Source: Rhizobacter sp. | Lineage (GTDB): Bacteria > Pseudomonadota > Gammaproteobacteria > Burkholderiales > Burkholderiaceae_C | Direction: 5' to 3' | NCBI GenBank assembly: GCA_019635355.1 | Contig: JAHBZQ010000001.1 | Coordinates: 3,100,001 to 3,164,000, forward strand | Length of the DNA: 64,000 nt | In this document: piece after piece, positions 1-7,574 of the stretch | How the letters are laid out: every line of letters starts with the position of its first letter | Position numbering within the stretch: the stretch's first letter is position 1 | Translations under genes and position numbers: made by a program | The notes under the pieces: model-generated | Seen by the model: the letters and a program-made list of their open reading frames with translations, nothing else | Told to the model about the DNA's origin: nothing | Database searches by the model: none

Positions 1-662
1 AGGTCATCGTGTCGGCCCGCAACGAGGGCGCGCTGAAGGCCTTCGAGAAGAGCCACCCGGGCAGCGTGGGCCTGCCGCTCGACGTGACCGACCGCGAGGC
101 GGTGTCGCGCGCCGCGCAGCAGCTGGTGCTGCACCACGGCCGCATCGACCTCGCGCTCTACTGCGCCGGCTACTACAAGGCACTTCGCGCCACGCAGTTC
201 GACCTCGACGAAGCGGTGCGCCACCAGCAGGTCAACTACATCGGCGCGCTGCACCTGCTCGATGCGGTGCTGCCGGTGCTGCTGCAGCAGAAAAGCGGGC
301 ACCTGAGCCTCGTCTCCAGCGTGGCCGGCTACCGCGGCCTGCCGAATTCGCTGGCCTACGGGCCCACGAAGGCAGCGCTCATCAACCTCGCCGAAACGCT
401 CTACCTCGACCTGGCACCGCTGGGCATCGGCGCGTCCGTCATCAACCCCGGGTTTGTCGAAACGCCGCTCACCGCGCAGAACGAATTCGCGATGCCGGCC
501 TTGCTCACGCCCGAGCAGGCGGCCGAAGAGATCCTGAAGGGCTGGGCGCAAGGGCGCTTCGAGATCCACTTCCCCAAGCGCTTCACCTTGTGCCTGAAGG
601 CGTTGACGCACGTGAGCGATGCGCTCTACTTCCGCGCCATCCGATGGAGCACCGGCCTGTGA
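1..662 (+). CDS. SDR-family NAD(P)-dependent oxidoreductase, 5' end missing
   Basis: The reading frame is already open at the window edge (third frame: V-I-V-S-A-R-N), so the N-terminal nucleotide-binding Gly motif lies outside. What remains shows the classical short-chain dehydrogenase core: the beta3 LDVTD acidic turn, the CAGYY segment equivalent to NAG, the catalytic Ser in SLVSSVAG, and the YxxxK pair in AYGPTKAAL followed by the NPGFVETPL segment. The family oxidises or reduces alcohols and ketones with NAD(P); the substrate cannot be read from sequence. Its stop overlaps the start of the next gene by 19 bases, which suggests co-translation. The family is sure, the specific role unknown. 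Confidence 0.9.
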   Translation, partial: VIVSARNEGALKAFEKSHPGSVGLPLDVTDREAVSRAAQQLVLHHGRIDLALYCAGYYKALRATQFDLDEAVRHQQVNYIGALHLLDAVLPVLLQQKSGHLSLVSSVAGYRGLPNSLAYGPTKAALINLAETLYLDLAPLGIGASVINPGFVETPLTAQNEFAMPALLTPEQAAEEILKGWAQGRFEIHFPKRFTLCLKALTHVSDALYFRAIRWSTGL

Positions 663-1099
663 CGCAGAAGACGGCCGATCCGCGTGTCGCACGCATCGTC
701 GAGCTTTTCGAGCACTTCACCCGCGATGACGTGGCGCGGCTCGGCGAGTTCTACGCCGCGCGTGCGCACTTCAAGGACCCGTTCAACGACGTGCGCGGTC
801 TGGCGGCGATCCAGCAGGTCTTCCACCACATGTTCGAGGCGCTCGACGAGCCACGCTTCGTGGTGCGTGACGCCATCGTGCAGGGCGACCAGTGCTTCCT
901 GAGCTGGGACTTCCTCTTCCGCTTCAAGCGCTACCGAGAGGGCCTGCAGACGGTGCACGGTGGCTCGCAGCTGCAGCTCGACGCGATCGGGCTCATCCTC
1001 CACCACCGCGACTACTGGGACGCCGCCGAGGAGCTGTACGAGAAGCTGCCGGTGATCGGCGGCCTCATGCGCTGGCTGAAGAAGCGCGCCTCAAGCTGA
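644..1099 (+). CDS. NTF2-like / SnoaL-like small protein
   Basis: Encodes 151 residues starting MEHRPVTQKTADPRVARI. The pattern of an N-terminal helix (VELFEHFTRDDVARLGEFYA), an FKDPFNDVRG turn and alternating strands with paired aromatic residues (FLSWDFLFRFKRY, HRDYWD) fits the cone-shaped NTF2/SnoaL fold, used either as a small-molecule isomerase/hydrolase pocket or as a ligand-binding protein. I chose the ATG at 644 because it overlaps the end of the upstream dehydrogenase; an open frame continues upstream to 590 but would lie deep inside that gene. The two genes probably act in one pathway. The stop overlaps the convergent ubiG stop by 9 bases. No catalytic residue can be assigned with confidence. 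Confidence 0.72.
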   Translation: MEHRPVTQKTADPRVARIVELFEHFTRDDVARLGEFYAARAHFKDPFNDVRGLAAIQQVFHHMFEALDEPRFVVRDAIVQGDQCFLSWDFLFRFKRYREGLQTVHGGSQLQLDAIGLILHHRDYWDAAEELYEKLPVIGGLMRWLKKRASS

Positions 1100-1813
1100 C
1101 CTGCCTGACGGGGCGGCCCGCATCGCGAGCAGGTAGCCGATGCCCATGAAGCGGTGCAGCCGGAAGCGCTGCGTCAGTGGGTTGTAGCCGAGGCCGCGCT
1201 GCTCGTGCTGCGACAAGCCGGCGCGCGTGGCCATGTCCAGCAGCTCGGCCGGCTTGATCAGGCGCGCGTAGGTGTGCGTGCCGCGCGGCAAGAGGCGCAG
1301 CACCCGCTCGGCACCGACGATCGCGACGAGGTAGCTCAGCGGGTTGCGGTTGATGGTGGAGAAGAACACCCAGCCGCCCGGCTTGACGAGGCGCGCGCAG
1401 GCGGCCACCACCGCGGCGGGGTCGGGCACGTGCTCCAGCATCTCCATGCAGGTGACGACGTCGTAGCGGCCGGCGTGCCGCTGGGCCCAGTCTTCGGCGC
1501 TGCTGTCGGCATAGGCCACGTTGGCCTCGCCCACGCGCTCGGCATGCGAACGTGCGATGCGCAAGGGCATGGGTGCCATGTCGATGCCGTCGACCCGGGC
1601 TCCACGCCGCGCCATGCTCTCGGCGAGGATGCCGCCACCGCAGCCCACGTCGAGCACCTGCTGGCCGCGCAGGCTGGCCAAGGCGTCGATCCAGTCGAGG
1701 CGATGCGGGTTGATGCGGTGCAGGGGGCGGAATTCGGAGTTCTCGTCCCACCAGCGCTCGGCCAGGGCGTTGAAGCGGGCGAGTTCCGCGGGGTCGGCGT
1801 TGATCGTGCTCAT
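1091..1813 (-). CDS. ubiG: Ubiquinone biosynthesis O-methyltransferase UbiG
   Basis: Encodes 240 residues, the normal UbiG length. The protein starts MSTINADPAELARFNALAE and continues with WWDENSEFRPLHRINPHRL, the characteristic UbiG N-terminal signature. The SAM-binding motif is VLDVGCGGGILAESMAR, followed by the acidic GIDMAP loop and the TCMEMLEHVPDP motif. UbiG performs both O-methylations of the ubiquinone ring at the membrane. A strong ribosome binding site (AGGAGG, 7 bases before the ATG) fixes the start. In many betaproteobacteria ubiG is followed by a phosphatase gene; here it is followed by the convergent NTF2-like gene instead. Confidence 0.95.
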   Translation of the reverse strand: MSTINADPAELARFNALAERWWDENSEFRPLHRINPHRLDWIDALASLRGQQVLDVGCGGGILAESMARRGARVDGIDMAPMPLRIARSHAERVGEANVAYADSSAEDWAQRHAGRYDVVTCMEMLEHVPDPAAVVAACARLVKPGGWVFFSTINRNPLSYLVAIVGAERVLRLLPRGTHTYARLIKPAELLDMATRAGLSQHEQRGLGYNPLTQRFRLHRFMGIGYLLAMRAAPSGRSA

Positions 1814-1841
1814 GGCTCCCTCCTTGTGGCGAAGACGGTTG

Positions 1842-2270
1842 TCACCAATGGCCGCGCCGGCGGTTCCAGCGGTAGAGGGCGCGCGCGAAGGCGTTGTAGA
1901 GCGGCCGGCTGAGCCAGCGCAGGCGACGCGCCAGTCCGCCCAGCCAGCGCTGGCCCGGCGACTGCGACCAGAGCGCCGCGAGTGCATCGGCGCCGACGTG
2001 CAGGCGGCCGTCGGCGCCCTGCACGTGCAGGCGCTCGCGCACCCGTTCCAGCTCGACGCCCAGCGCCTGCGCGGCCTGCGGGTTCTCGTGCACGTCGACC
2101 CAGCGCACGTCGCAACCCTGCATGTGCTCGCGCTGCGATCTGATGCCGGCGTCGCACACCGGGCAGGCGCTGTTGTAGTAGACGGTGGCCGCCGCTTCGG
2201 GGGCATCGGGTGCTGCAGCTTGGGCCGGCGGGCGGTGGGTGGCATGGGTCGCATCCATGGCGCCCATCAT
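1842..2270 (-). CDS. DCC-family thiol-disulfide oxidoreductase-like protein (DUF393)
   Basis: Small protein with the DCC-family arrangement: a beta strand followed by a CxxC pair (YYNSACPVCDAG), then basic helices ending in a tryptophan-rich tail. The CxxC suggests a thiol-disulfide or metal-related function, but no member of this group has a firmly established substrate. The start is uncertain: ATG codons occur at 2270, 2267 and 2258, and the frame is open up to 2324. The 5' extension would run through the AT-rich intergenic DNA in front of the divergent arsR-type gene, so I prefer the later starts (138-142 residues). It lies 28 bases upstream of ubiG on the same strand and may be co-transcribed with it. 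Confidence 0.72.
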   Translation of the reverse strand: MMGAMDATHATHRPPAQAAAPDAPEAAATVYYNSACPVCDAGIRSQREHMQGCDVRWVDVHENPQAAQALGVELERVRERLHVQGADGRLHVGADALAALWSQSPGQRWLGGLARRLRWLSRPLYNAFARALYRWNRRRGHW

Positions 2271-2332
2271 AAGCCTATAGTTAGCTAAATGCCTAATTAA
2301 ATAATCAACGAACAGCGCTATCATCCGCCGCC
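2271..2332. promoter_or_regulatory. AT-rich divergent regulatory region with candidate ArsR-type operator
   Basis: This 62-base stretch is far richer in A+T than its surroundings and separates the DCC-family gene from the divergent ArsR-type regulator. It holds the perfect palindrome TTAGCTAA (2281-2288) followed by CTAATTAAAT, so that TAGCTAAAT and TAATTAAAT form an imperfect direct repeat one helical turn apart. Paired AT-rich sites of this kind overlapping the promoter are usual for autoregulated ArsR/SdpR proteins. Binding is inferred, not shown. Confidence 0.45.
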
Positions 2333-2653
2333 ATGGACAAAGTGTTCGAAGCCCTGGCGTCCACGCCGCGCCGCAAGATCCTCGCCTACCTCGCCGAGAC
2401 GGAGCTCTCTGCCGGCGAGATCGCCTCGCGCTTCGACATGACGAAGCCTTCGCTGTCCAAGCACCTGAAGATCCTGGAATCGGCCGGGCTCGTGACCGGC
2501 GAGAAGCGCGGGCAGTTCGTGTTCTACCGGCTGCAGGGCGACAACCTGGCCAGCACGCTGGCGTCGTTCATGCAGGCTGTGTGCCCGGTGTCGCGCGGGC
2601 TCAAGAAGGAAAGCAAGGCGCTGGCGGCTTCGAAGAAGAAGCCAGCGCGCTGA
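2333..2653 (+). CDS. ArsR/SmtB-family transcriptional regulator, SdpR-like
   Basis: Encodes 106 residues forming a winged helix-turn-helix: the first helix MDKVFEALASTPRRKILAYL, the recognition region FDMTKPSLSKHLKILESAGLV and the wing EKRGQFVFYRL. This matches the SdpR/autorepressor branch of the ArsR family. The metal-sensing CxC motif of ArsR/SmtB helix 3 is absent; the only cysteine (AVCPVSRG) is in the C-terminal helix, so metal sensing is unlikely. The C terminus is a lysine-rich tail. The divergent DCC-family gene is the likely target along with its own promoter. Its TGA at 2651-2653 abuts the stop of the convergent hydratase gene with no gap. Confidence 0.88.
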   Translation: MDKVFEALASTPRRKILAYLAETELSAGEIASRFDMTKPSLSKHLKILESAGLVTGEKRGQFVFYRLQGDNLASTLASFMQAVCPVSRGLKKESKALAASKKKPAR

Positions 2654-3520
2654 CTACTTGAAGCTCACCGTCACCGGCTTGGCATCGGGCAGGCCGATGT
2701 AGGTGAGGCTGGCGCCCGCACCGGCCTTGGGTGGCAGCAGTGGCGAGAAAGAACCGAGGCTGATCAGGTCGCCCGGCTTCATCGCCTTGCCCTCTTTCGC
2801 CAGCGCCTCGGCCAGCCACACCACGGCGTTGAGCGGGTGGTTGAGGATGTCGCTGCCCTTGCCGCGCGCCAGCTCGGCCCCATTGGCGTCGCTCAGCACC
2901 ACCGTCATGTCGCGCAGCGCGTCGAGCAGCGCAAAACGCTCGGCCCGGTACGGCGGGATCGCCACCGGCGTGCCCATCACGCCGAAGCGCGCGCCGACGT
3001 TGATCGCGCTGATCGCCGGGCCGTTGAGCTTGGGCGGCGCCTGCACCATCAGGTCGGGCAGCTCGATGAAGGGGATGAGCTGGTCGATGGCGGCCAGCAC
3101 GTCTTCGGGTGTCTTGGCCTGGTTGACGGCAGCGCTCTTCACGCGCACCAGCAGGTCGGCCTCGTACAGCGGCCGCGCGCCGAAGCCGGCCTCGACGGTG
3201 CTGCCATTGGGCAGCAGCATGCCCTGGTAGAGCACGCCCCACACCGGGCGGTTGTAGTTGAAGCGCTTCTGCACCGCGGGGTTGGTGAGGCCAGCCTTGT
3301 AACCCACCACCGCGCCGTAGCGTTGGGCGAGCAGCGCATTGACCTTGGCGCGGCTGCAGCTGCCGTCGGCCTCGTTGAGACCCTCCGGGTTGGCCGCGGG
3401 CGCCTTGGCCACGAAGGCCTCGACCAGGGCCGCGGCCTGGGCATCGCTCAGGCATTCCGCCTGCGACGCCGCACCGACGGCGGCAAGGACCAGGGCAACA
3501 ACGAAACGCGGAACGGTCAT
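2654..3520 (-). CDS. Exported 2-keto-4-pentenoate hydratase-like protein
   Basis: Encodes 288 residues beginning MTVPRFVVALVLAAVGAAS, an apparent Sec signal peptide ending near SQAEC. The rest is the MhpD/fumarylacetoacetase-like fold: VGYKAGLTNPAVQKRF, WGVLYQGML, the metal-binding YEADLLVRV segment, FIELPDL and LNHPLNAVVWLAEAL. Relatives hydrate 2-hydroxypenta-2,4-dienoate or decarboxylate oxalocrotonate in the cytoplasm during aromatic meta-cleavage. The signal peptide and two cysteines (positions 23 and about 53) would place this member in the periplasm. No aromatic-degradation genes lie nearby. The start at 3520 is supported by a GGAGGAG site 8 bases upstream. Confidence 0.8.
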   Translation of the reverse strand: MTVPRFVVALVLAAVGAASQAECLSDAQAAALVEAFVAKAPAANPEGLNEADGSCSRAKVNALLAQRYGAVVGYKAGLTNPAVQKRFNYNRPVWGVLYQGMLLPNGSTVEAGFGARPLYEADLLVRVKSAAVNQAKTPEDVLAAIDQLIPFIELPDLMVQAPPKLNGPAISAINVGARFGVMGTPVAIPPYRAERFALLDALRDMTVVLSDANGAELARGKGSDILNHPLNAVVWLAEALAKEGKAMKPGDLISLGSFSPLLPPKAGAGASLTYIGLPDAKPVTVSFK

Positions 3521-3550
3521 GGCAAGCTCTCCTCCGGAGGTGTTCACACC

Positions 3551-4513
3551 TTACTTGAGCCAGCCCTTGCGGTTGAAGTACCAGAAGGGCGACACGATGC
3601 TGACGATCATCAGGCCGATGGCAAACGGGTAGCCGAAGCGCCAGGTCAGCTCGGGCATGGCCTGGAAGTTCATGCCGTAGATGCTCGCGATCAGCGTCGG
3701 CGGCAGCAAGGCCACGCTCGCCACCGAGAAGATCTTGATGATCTTGTTCTGGTTGATGTTGATGAAGCCGACGGTGGCGTCCATCAGGAAGTTGATCTTG
3801 TCGAAGAGGAAGGCGGTGTGCGAATCGAGGGAATCGATGTCGCGCAGGATCTGCCGCGCCTCCTCGAACTGCTCGGCGTTGAGCATGCGGCTGCGCATCA
3901 TGAAGCTCAAGGCACGGCGCGTGTCCATCACGTTGCGGCGGATGCGGCCGTTCAAGTCTTCCTCTTTGGCGATGGCGGCGAGCGCCTGGCCGGCGGCCTG
4001 GTCGTTGACCTCTTCCTTCAGCACGCGCGCGCTGACCTTCTCGAGGTTGTCGTAGATGCCTTCGAGCGCATCGGCGCTGTACTCGGCGTCGGCGTCGTAG
4101 AGCTTGAGCAGCACGTCCTTCGCGTCTTCGATCAGCGCCGGGATGCGGCGCGCACGCAGGCGCAGGAGGCGGAACACCGGCAGGTCTTCGCCGTGGATAG
4201 AGAACAGCACCTTGTTGTGCAGGATGAAGGCCACGCGCACGTTGCGGCGGGTCTCGTCGTCGTCGATCAGGAAGTCGGAGCGGATGTGCAGCTCGCCGTT
4301 GTCTTCCTCGTAGAAGCGGGCCGATTCCTCCAGGTCGTCGTCGACCACGTCTTCGGGGATGGTCACGCCGAAGCGTTCGGCGATCCAGGTCTTTTCTTCG
4401 GGCGTGGGCGACTCCAGGTCGACCCACACCGGGCGCACGTTGGCCAGGGCGCCGGGGTTTTCGATTTCTTCTTGGAACAGCCGGCCGTTGGCCAGCGTAA
4501 AGACGTTGAGCAT
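3551..4513 (-). CDS. corA: Magnesium/cobalt transporter CorA
   Basis: Encodes 320 residues. The long acidic cytoplasmic domain (QEEIENPGALANV, EDVVDDDLEESARFYEEDN) is followed by a helical stalk and two C-terminal membrane segments. The selectivity signature YGMNFQAMPEL lies at the end of the first membrane segment, and the basic tail KGWLK closes the protein, as in pentameric CorA channels that import Mg2+. The start MLNVFTLANG at 4513 is preferred over the longer open frame to 4606, whose extra residues do not resemble CorA. It is 30 bases from the hydratase-like gene on the same strand. Confidence 0.95.
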   Translation of the reverse strand: MLNVFTLANGRLFQEEIENPGALANVRPVWVDLESPTPEEKTWIAERFGVTIPEDVVDDDLEESARFYEEDNGELHIRSDFLIDDDETRRNVRVAFILHNKVLFSIHGEDLPVFRLLRLRARRIPALIEDAKDVLLKLYDADAEYSADALEGIYDNLEKVSARVLKEEVNDQAAGQALAAIAKEEDLNGRIRRNVMDTRRALSFMMRSRMLNAEQFEEARQILRDIDSLDSHTAFLFDKINFLMDATVGFININQNKIIKIFSVASVALLPPTLIASIYGMNFQAMPELTWRFGYPFAIGLMIVSIVSPFWYFNRKGWLK

Positions 4514-4996
4514 GCAGGGCTCCGACAGGTCCGCACGGGCTGCATGGAGGCGCCGTGGGGTGTGGCCAGAAAACGGGTGAGGGGCTGACGCGGGGAACCG
4601 TCTCACTCAGGGCCACGGGCACATCACCGAGGGGTGGGCGCCTGTCGAGCGTCAGAGCGGACGGTCACCGAGGGTGACTGCTGTCCATATGCGGGGGTCG
4701 CACTCCGTGTACGAAAACGGCGGATTATCACACTCGTTTTGCAGGGCCATCAAGCCGAGCCAACCCGCGAAACACCCCCGAAAAACGGTGCTTCCGTGAT
4801 GGAAAAGACGCCAGTTTGATCCGACGCAGAAATGCGCGCAAACAAGCCTGCGAACGTCGTTGTCACCCGCTTGTCACTGTTCGGTTTCGGGCGCACACTG
4901 ATCTCGACTTCTCCGATTCCGCCCCCTCTTCCCCGCCTCCCCTCCTCTTTCTTCCTTCCCCCGGTTTTCCCACCCGCCTTGCGAAAGGAGTCCCCG
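4514..4996. other. Intergenic region between corA and hpf
   Basis: This 483-base stretch has no convincing gene. It contains a short perfect hairpin, GTCACC/GGTGAC (4664-4678, loop GAG), on the corA side, a run of pyrimidines (4918-4975) before hpf, and two copies of TTGTCAC starting 11 bases apart (4860-4866 and 4871-4877), which could be a tandem protein-binding site or a -35 element. I could not find a good sigma-54 promoter or any recognisable Mg2+ riboswitch. Both divergent promoters must lie here. Confidence 0.5.
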
Positions 4997-5335
4997 ATGA
5001 ATTTGACGATCAGCGGCCATCACCTCGATGTGAGCCCAGCCCTGCGTGAGTACGTGCTTACGAAATTGGACCGGATCACGCGTCACTTCGATCAAGTCGT
5101 GGACATCAACGTGCTGCTGTCGGTCGAGAAGCTGAAGGAGAAGGAACGAAGGCAGAAGGCCGAGGTCACGCTGCACGTGAAGGGCAAGGACATCTTCGTC
5201 GAGCACTCGCACGAAGACCTCTACGCCGCGATCGACCAGCTGATGGACAAGCTCGACCGCCAGGTCATGCGGCACAAGGACAAGCTGCAAGACCACCACC
5301 ACCTCGCGCCCAAGCGCATGGACGCCACCCTCTGA
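4997..5335 (+). CDS. hpf: Ribosome hibernation promoting factor, short form
   Basis: Encodes 112 residues: MNLTISGHHLDVSPALREYV, VTLHVKGKDIFVEHSHEDLYAAIDQLMDKLDRQV. This is the short HPF/YfiA domain that binds the 30S decoding site in stationary phase and helps form inactive 100S ribosomes; the C-terminal dimerisation domain of long HPF is missing, as expected in proteobacteria. The AAAGGAG site at 4984-4990 selects the ATG at 4997 although the frame is open far upstream. In most proteobacteria hpf directly follows rpoN; here rpoN is about 28 kb away on the other strand. It is followed by a terminator, then ptsN. Confidence 0.95.
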   Translation: MNLTISGHHLDVSPALREYVLTKLDRITRHFDQVVDINVLLSVEKLKEKERRQKAEVTLHVKGKDIFVEHSHEDLYAAIDQLMDKLDRQVMRHKDKLQDHHHLAPKRMDATL

Positions 5336-5361
5336 GCCGGAGGCCTCATCACGGTGCACAC

Positions 5362-5384
5362 AAGCGGCCTGCGGGCCGCTTTTT
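5362..5384 (+). terminator. Rho-independent terminator after hpf
   Basis: Perfect 7-base stem AGCGGCC/GGCCGCT (5363-5369 and 5374-5380) with a TGCG loop, followed directly by a run of five T residues. It lies 27 bases after the hpf stop and should separate hpf from ptsN or attenuate read-through. Confidence 0.85.
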
Positions 5385-5585
5385 CGTGCGTGCCACGCTT
5401 TCGCACGTTCACCACACACCCGGCCCCAGGGAGCCGCAGTCGTTGCTGCTGCGCAGCAGCGAGTGCACAATTCCTCGCATTGCCGATGCACGAGCGTGCG
5501 CAAGGAAAGGGCCCGGTTCTATGATCGGTCACCCGGGTCGCTCGTGGAACCGGGCGCCTCTTGCGAGGCTCGAACGTGACCTGCG

Positions 5586-6056
5586 ATGAACCGACTGTCC
5601 GCCATCCTGCCGCTCGCCAACGTACTCGTTGACGTGGAGGCCACCAGCAAGAAGCGCGCGTTCGAGCACGCCGGTCTGCTGTTCGAAAACCAGCACTCCA
5701 TCGCGCGTGCCACGGTCACCGACAACCTCTTTGCGCGCGAGCGGCTGGGCTCCACCGGCCTCGGCCACGGCGTGGCCATCCCCCACGGCCGCATCAAGGG
5801 TTTGAAGAATCCGCTGGCTGCGGTTGTGCGCGTCCAGCAGCCGATTCCCTTCGACGCGCCCGACGACGAGCCGGTGAGCCTCCTGATCTTCCTGCTGGTG
5901 CCGGAAGCGGCCACGCAGCGCCACCTCGAGATCCTGTCCGAGATTGCCGAGATGCTGAGCGATCGCGAGTTGCGTGAGCGCCTCAAGACCGAGCACACGG
6001 CAGCGAAGGTGCACGAGCTGATCTCCAACTGGGAACCGCTGAAGTCGGTCGCCTGA
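5586..6056 (+). CDS. ptsN: Nitrogen-PTS enzyme IIA (EIIA-Ntr)
   Basis: Encodes 156 residues starting MNRLSAILPLANVLVDVEAT. The phosphorylation site is His67 in HGVAIPHGRI, within the EIIA-Ntr/mannitol fold; LLIFLLVPEAATQRHLEIL and AEMLSDRELRERL complete the domain. The protein receives phosphate from the PEP-PTS chain and acts as a regulator of potassium transport, nitrogen and carbon balance rather than in sugar uptake. It lies 34 bases upstream of hprK on the same strand, the standard arrangement in betaproteobacteria, and is separated from hpf by a terminator, so it probably has its own promoter within 5385-5585. Confidence 0.95.
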   Translation: MNRLSAILPLANVLVDVEATSKKRAFEHAGLLFENQHSIARATVTDNLFARERLGSTGLGHGVAIPHGRIKGLKNPLAAVVRVQQPIPFDAPDDEPVSLLIFLLVPEAATQRHLEILSEIAEMLSDRELRERLKTEHTAAKVHELISNWEPLKSVA

Positions 6057-6090
6057 GCGGCCGGCTCGCCACTCGGTTTATCCTCGCCGC

Positions 6091-7041
6091 GTGAAGCCCT
6101 CAGTCATCAGCGCGGAAGCGCTGTTCGAAGAACACCGGCCAGCCCTGCGTTGGGAATGGGTTGCCGGCCATGCCCACCCCGAGCGTCGCTTCGACGAAGC
6201 CGCCGTGCGCAACGCGCAATCGGCGGCGGACCTCGTGGGTTATCTCAACTACATCCACCCCTACCGGGTGCAGATCGTCGGCCGGCGTGAAGTCGCCTAT
6301 CTGCAGGACTCTTCTCCTGAAGACCAGGAACGCCGCATCCAGCGCATCGTGACGCTGGAGCCGCCGGTGGTGATCGTGGCCGACAACCAGACGCCGCCCG
6401 ACAAGCTCGTGGCCCTGTGCGACCGCGCCGACATTCCGCTCTTCGTGACAGACGGCTCCGCTGGCCACGTGATCGACGTGGTGCGCGGTTACCTGGCGCA
6501 GCTGTTCGCAGAGCGCACCACGCGGCATGGGGTCTTCATGGACATCCTGGGCGTGGGCGTCCTGCTGACCGGTGAATCGGGCCTGGGCAAGAGCGAACTC
6601 GGCCTGGAATTGATCTCCCGCGGCCACGGCCTGGTGGCCGACGATGCGGTCGACCTGTACCGCATCTCGCAGACCGCCATCGAAGGCCGCTGCCCCGAGT
6701 TGCTGATGAACCTGCTCGAAGTGCGCGGCATCGGCCTGCTGGACATCAAGTCGATCTTCGGCGAGACGGCGGTGCGCCGGAAGATGAGGCTCAAGCTCAT
6801 CGTGCACCTGGTGCGCAAGGAAACGCTGGAACGCGACTTCGAGCGCCTGCCCTATGAGCCGCTGAACGAAGACGTGCTGAGTGTCCCCATCCGCAAGGTG
6901 GTGATTGCGGTGGACGCCGGCCGCAACCTGGCCGTGCTGGTGGAAGCCGCGGTGCGCAACACCATCCTGCAACTGCGCGGCATCGACACCTACCGCGAGT
7001 TCATCGAGCGCCACCAGAAAGCCATGCAGAAACCCGAGTAG
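6091..7041 (+). CDS. hprK: HPr kinase/phosphorylase
   Basis: Encodes 316 residues from a GTG start. The N-terminal domain (1-130) is followed by the catalytic domain with TRHG (His146), the P-loop GESGLGKS (161-168), the DDAVDLY acidic loop and the family signature LEVRGIGLLDI, ending with the VIAVDAGRN and C-terminal helix. HprK phosphorylates a serine of HPr with ATP and removes it again, linking PTS phosphorylation to metabolic state. No HPr or Enzyme I gene lies in the window. It follows ptsN closely and ends 3 bases before the convergent fur stop. Confidence 0.96.
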   Translation: MKPSVISAEALFEEHRPALRWEWVAGHAHPERRFDEAAVRNAQSAADLVGYLNYIHPYRVQIVGRREVAYLQDSSPEDQERRIQRIVTLEPPVVIVADNQTPPDKLVALCDRADIPLFVTDGSAGHVIDVVRGYLAQLFAERTTRHGVFMDILGVGVLLTGESGLGKSELGLELISRGHGLVADDAVDLYRISQTAIEGRCPELLMNLLEVRGIGLLDIKSIFGETAVRRKMRLKLIVHLVRKETLERDFERLPYEPLNEDVLSVPIRKVVIAVDAGRNLAVLVEAAVRNTILQLRGIDTYREFIERHQKAMQKPE

Positions 7042-7044
7042 GGC

Positions 7045-7476
7045 TTACTTGCTCTGCTTGTACTGGCAGTTCTTCTTCGTGCAGACCGCGTAGAGCGACA
7101 GCGCGTGGTCCTGCAGCTGGAAGCCTTTGGTTTCGGCGATGGCGTTCTGCCGCTTCTCGATCTCGGGGTCGTAGAACTCTTCCACGCGCCCGCAGTCGAT
7201 GCACACCAGGTGGTCGTGGTGCTGGCCCTCGTTGAGCTCGAAGACCGCCTTGCCCGACTCGAAATGGTTGCGCGACAGGATGCCCGCCTGCTCGAACTGC
7301 ATCAGCACCCGGTAGACGGTGGCCAGGCCGATGTCGGCGCCTTCGGTCAGCAGCGACTTGAACACGTCTTCCGCGGTCATGTGCCGTTGGCTGGACTGGT
7401 GGAACACGTCCAGGATCTTGATGCGCGGCAGGGTGGCCTTGAGGCCACTGCTCTTGAGGTCTTCGGCGTTTGACAT
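7045..7476 (-). CDS. fur: Ferric uptake regulator Fur
   Basis: Encodes 143 residues. The N-terminal winged helix (GLKATLPRIKILDVF, LATVYRVLMQFEQAG) binds Fur boxes; the dimerisation domain carries the metal site HHDH (86-89), the CxxC pair Cys92/Cys95 in VCIDCG and a second pair Cys132/Cys137 near the C terminus. This is the complete Fur set, distinguishing it from Zur or PerR. With Fe2+ it represses iron acquisition genes. It diverges from bamE; the 98-base gap must hold both promoters. The adjacent exbB-exbD genes are consistent with iron-uptake energisation. Confidence 0.96.
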   Translation of the reverse strand: MSNAEDLKSSGLKATLPRIKILDVFHQSSQRHMTAEDVFKSLLTEGADIGLATVYRVLMQFEQAGILSRNHFESGKAVFELNEGQHHDHLVCIDCGRVEEFYDPEIEKRQNAIAETKGFQLQDHALSLYAVCTKKNCQYKQSK

Positions 7477-7507
7477 GGGGGCTGTCCAGCGGGGCGCAAC
7501 GCACCCC

Positions 7508-7525
7508 TAGAATCCGCGGATCATA
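7508..7525. promoter_or_regulatory. Candidate back-to-back -10 elements between fur and bamE
   Basis: TAGAAT (7508-7513, plus strand) is a good -10 element for bamE, and TATGAT on the minus strand (7525-7520) is a good -10 for fur. No convincing -35 partner was found for either, so this is a weak prediction based on -10 likeness and position only. Confidence 0.35.
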
Positions 7526-7574
7526 TCGAGGTTGGCCTCTTCCCAGCAGGCCGCCACCCCTTCTGCAACGCCCC

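Noticed and set aside
2271..2324. N-terminal extension of the DCC-family protein to 160 residues
   Set aside because: The extension would be coded by the AT-rich divergent promoter region, and its residues do not fit the family start.
4514..4700. A Mg2+-sensing riboswitch (M-box) before corA
   Set aside because: Only a short 6-base hairpin is seen; none of the conserved M-box sequence could be recognised.
4860..4877. TTGTCAC direct repeats before hpf as a possible promoter or operator
   Set aside because: No convincing -10 element lies 16-18 bases downstream of either copy, and no known regulator motif matches. It is noted in the intergenic entry only.
5441..5460. Palindrome GCTGCTGCGCAGCAGC between hpf and ptsN as a terminator
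   Set aside because: No T run follows; a terminator already lies at 5362-5384. It may be a chance hairpin.
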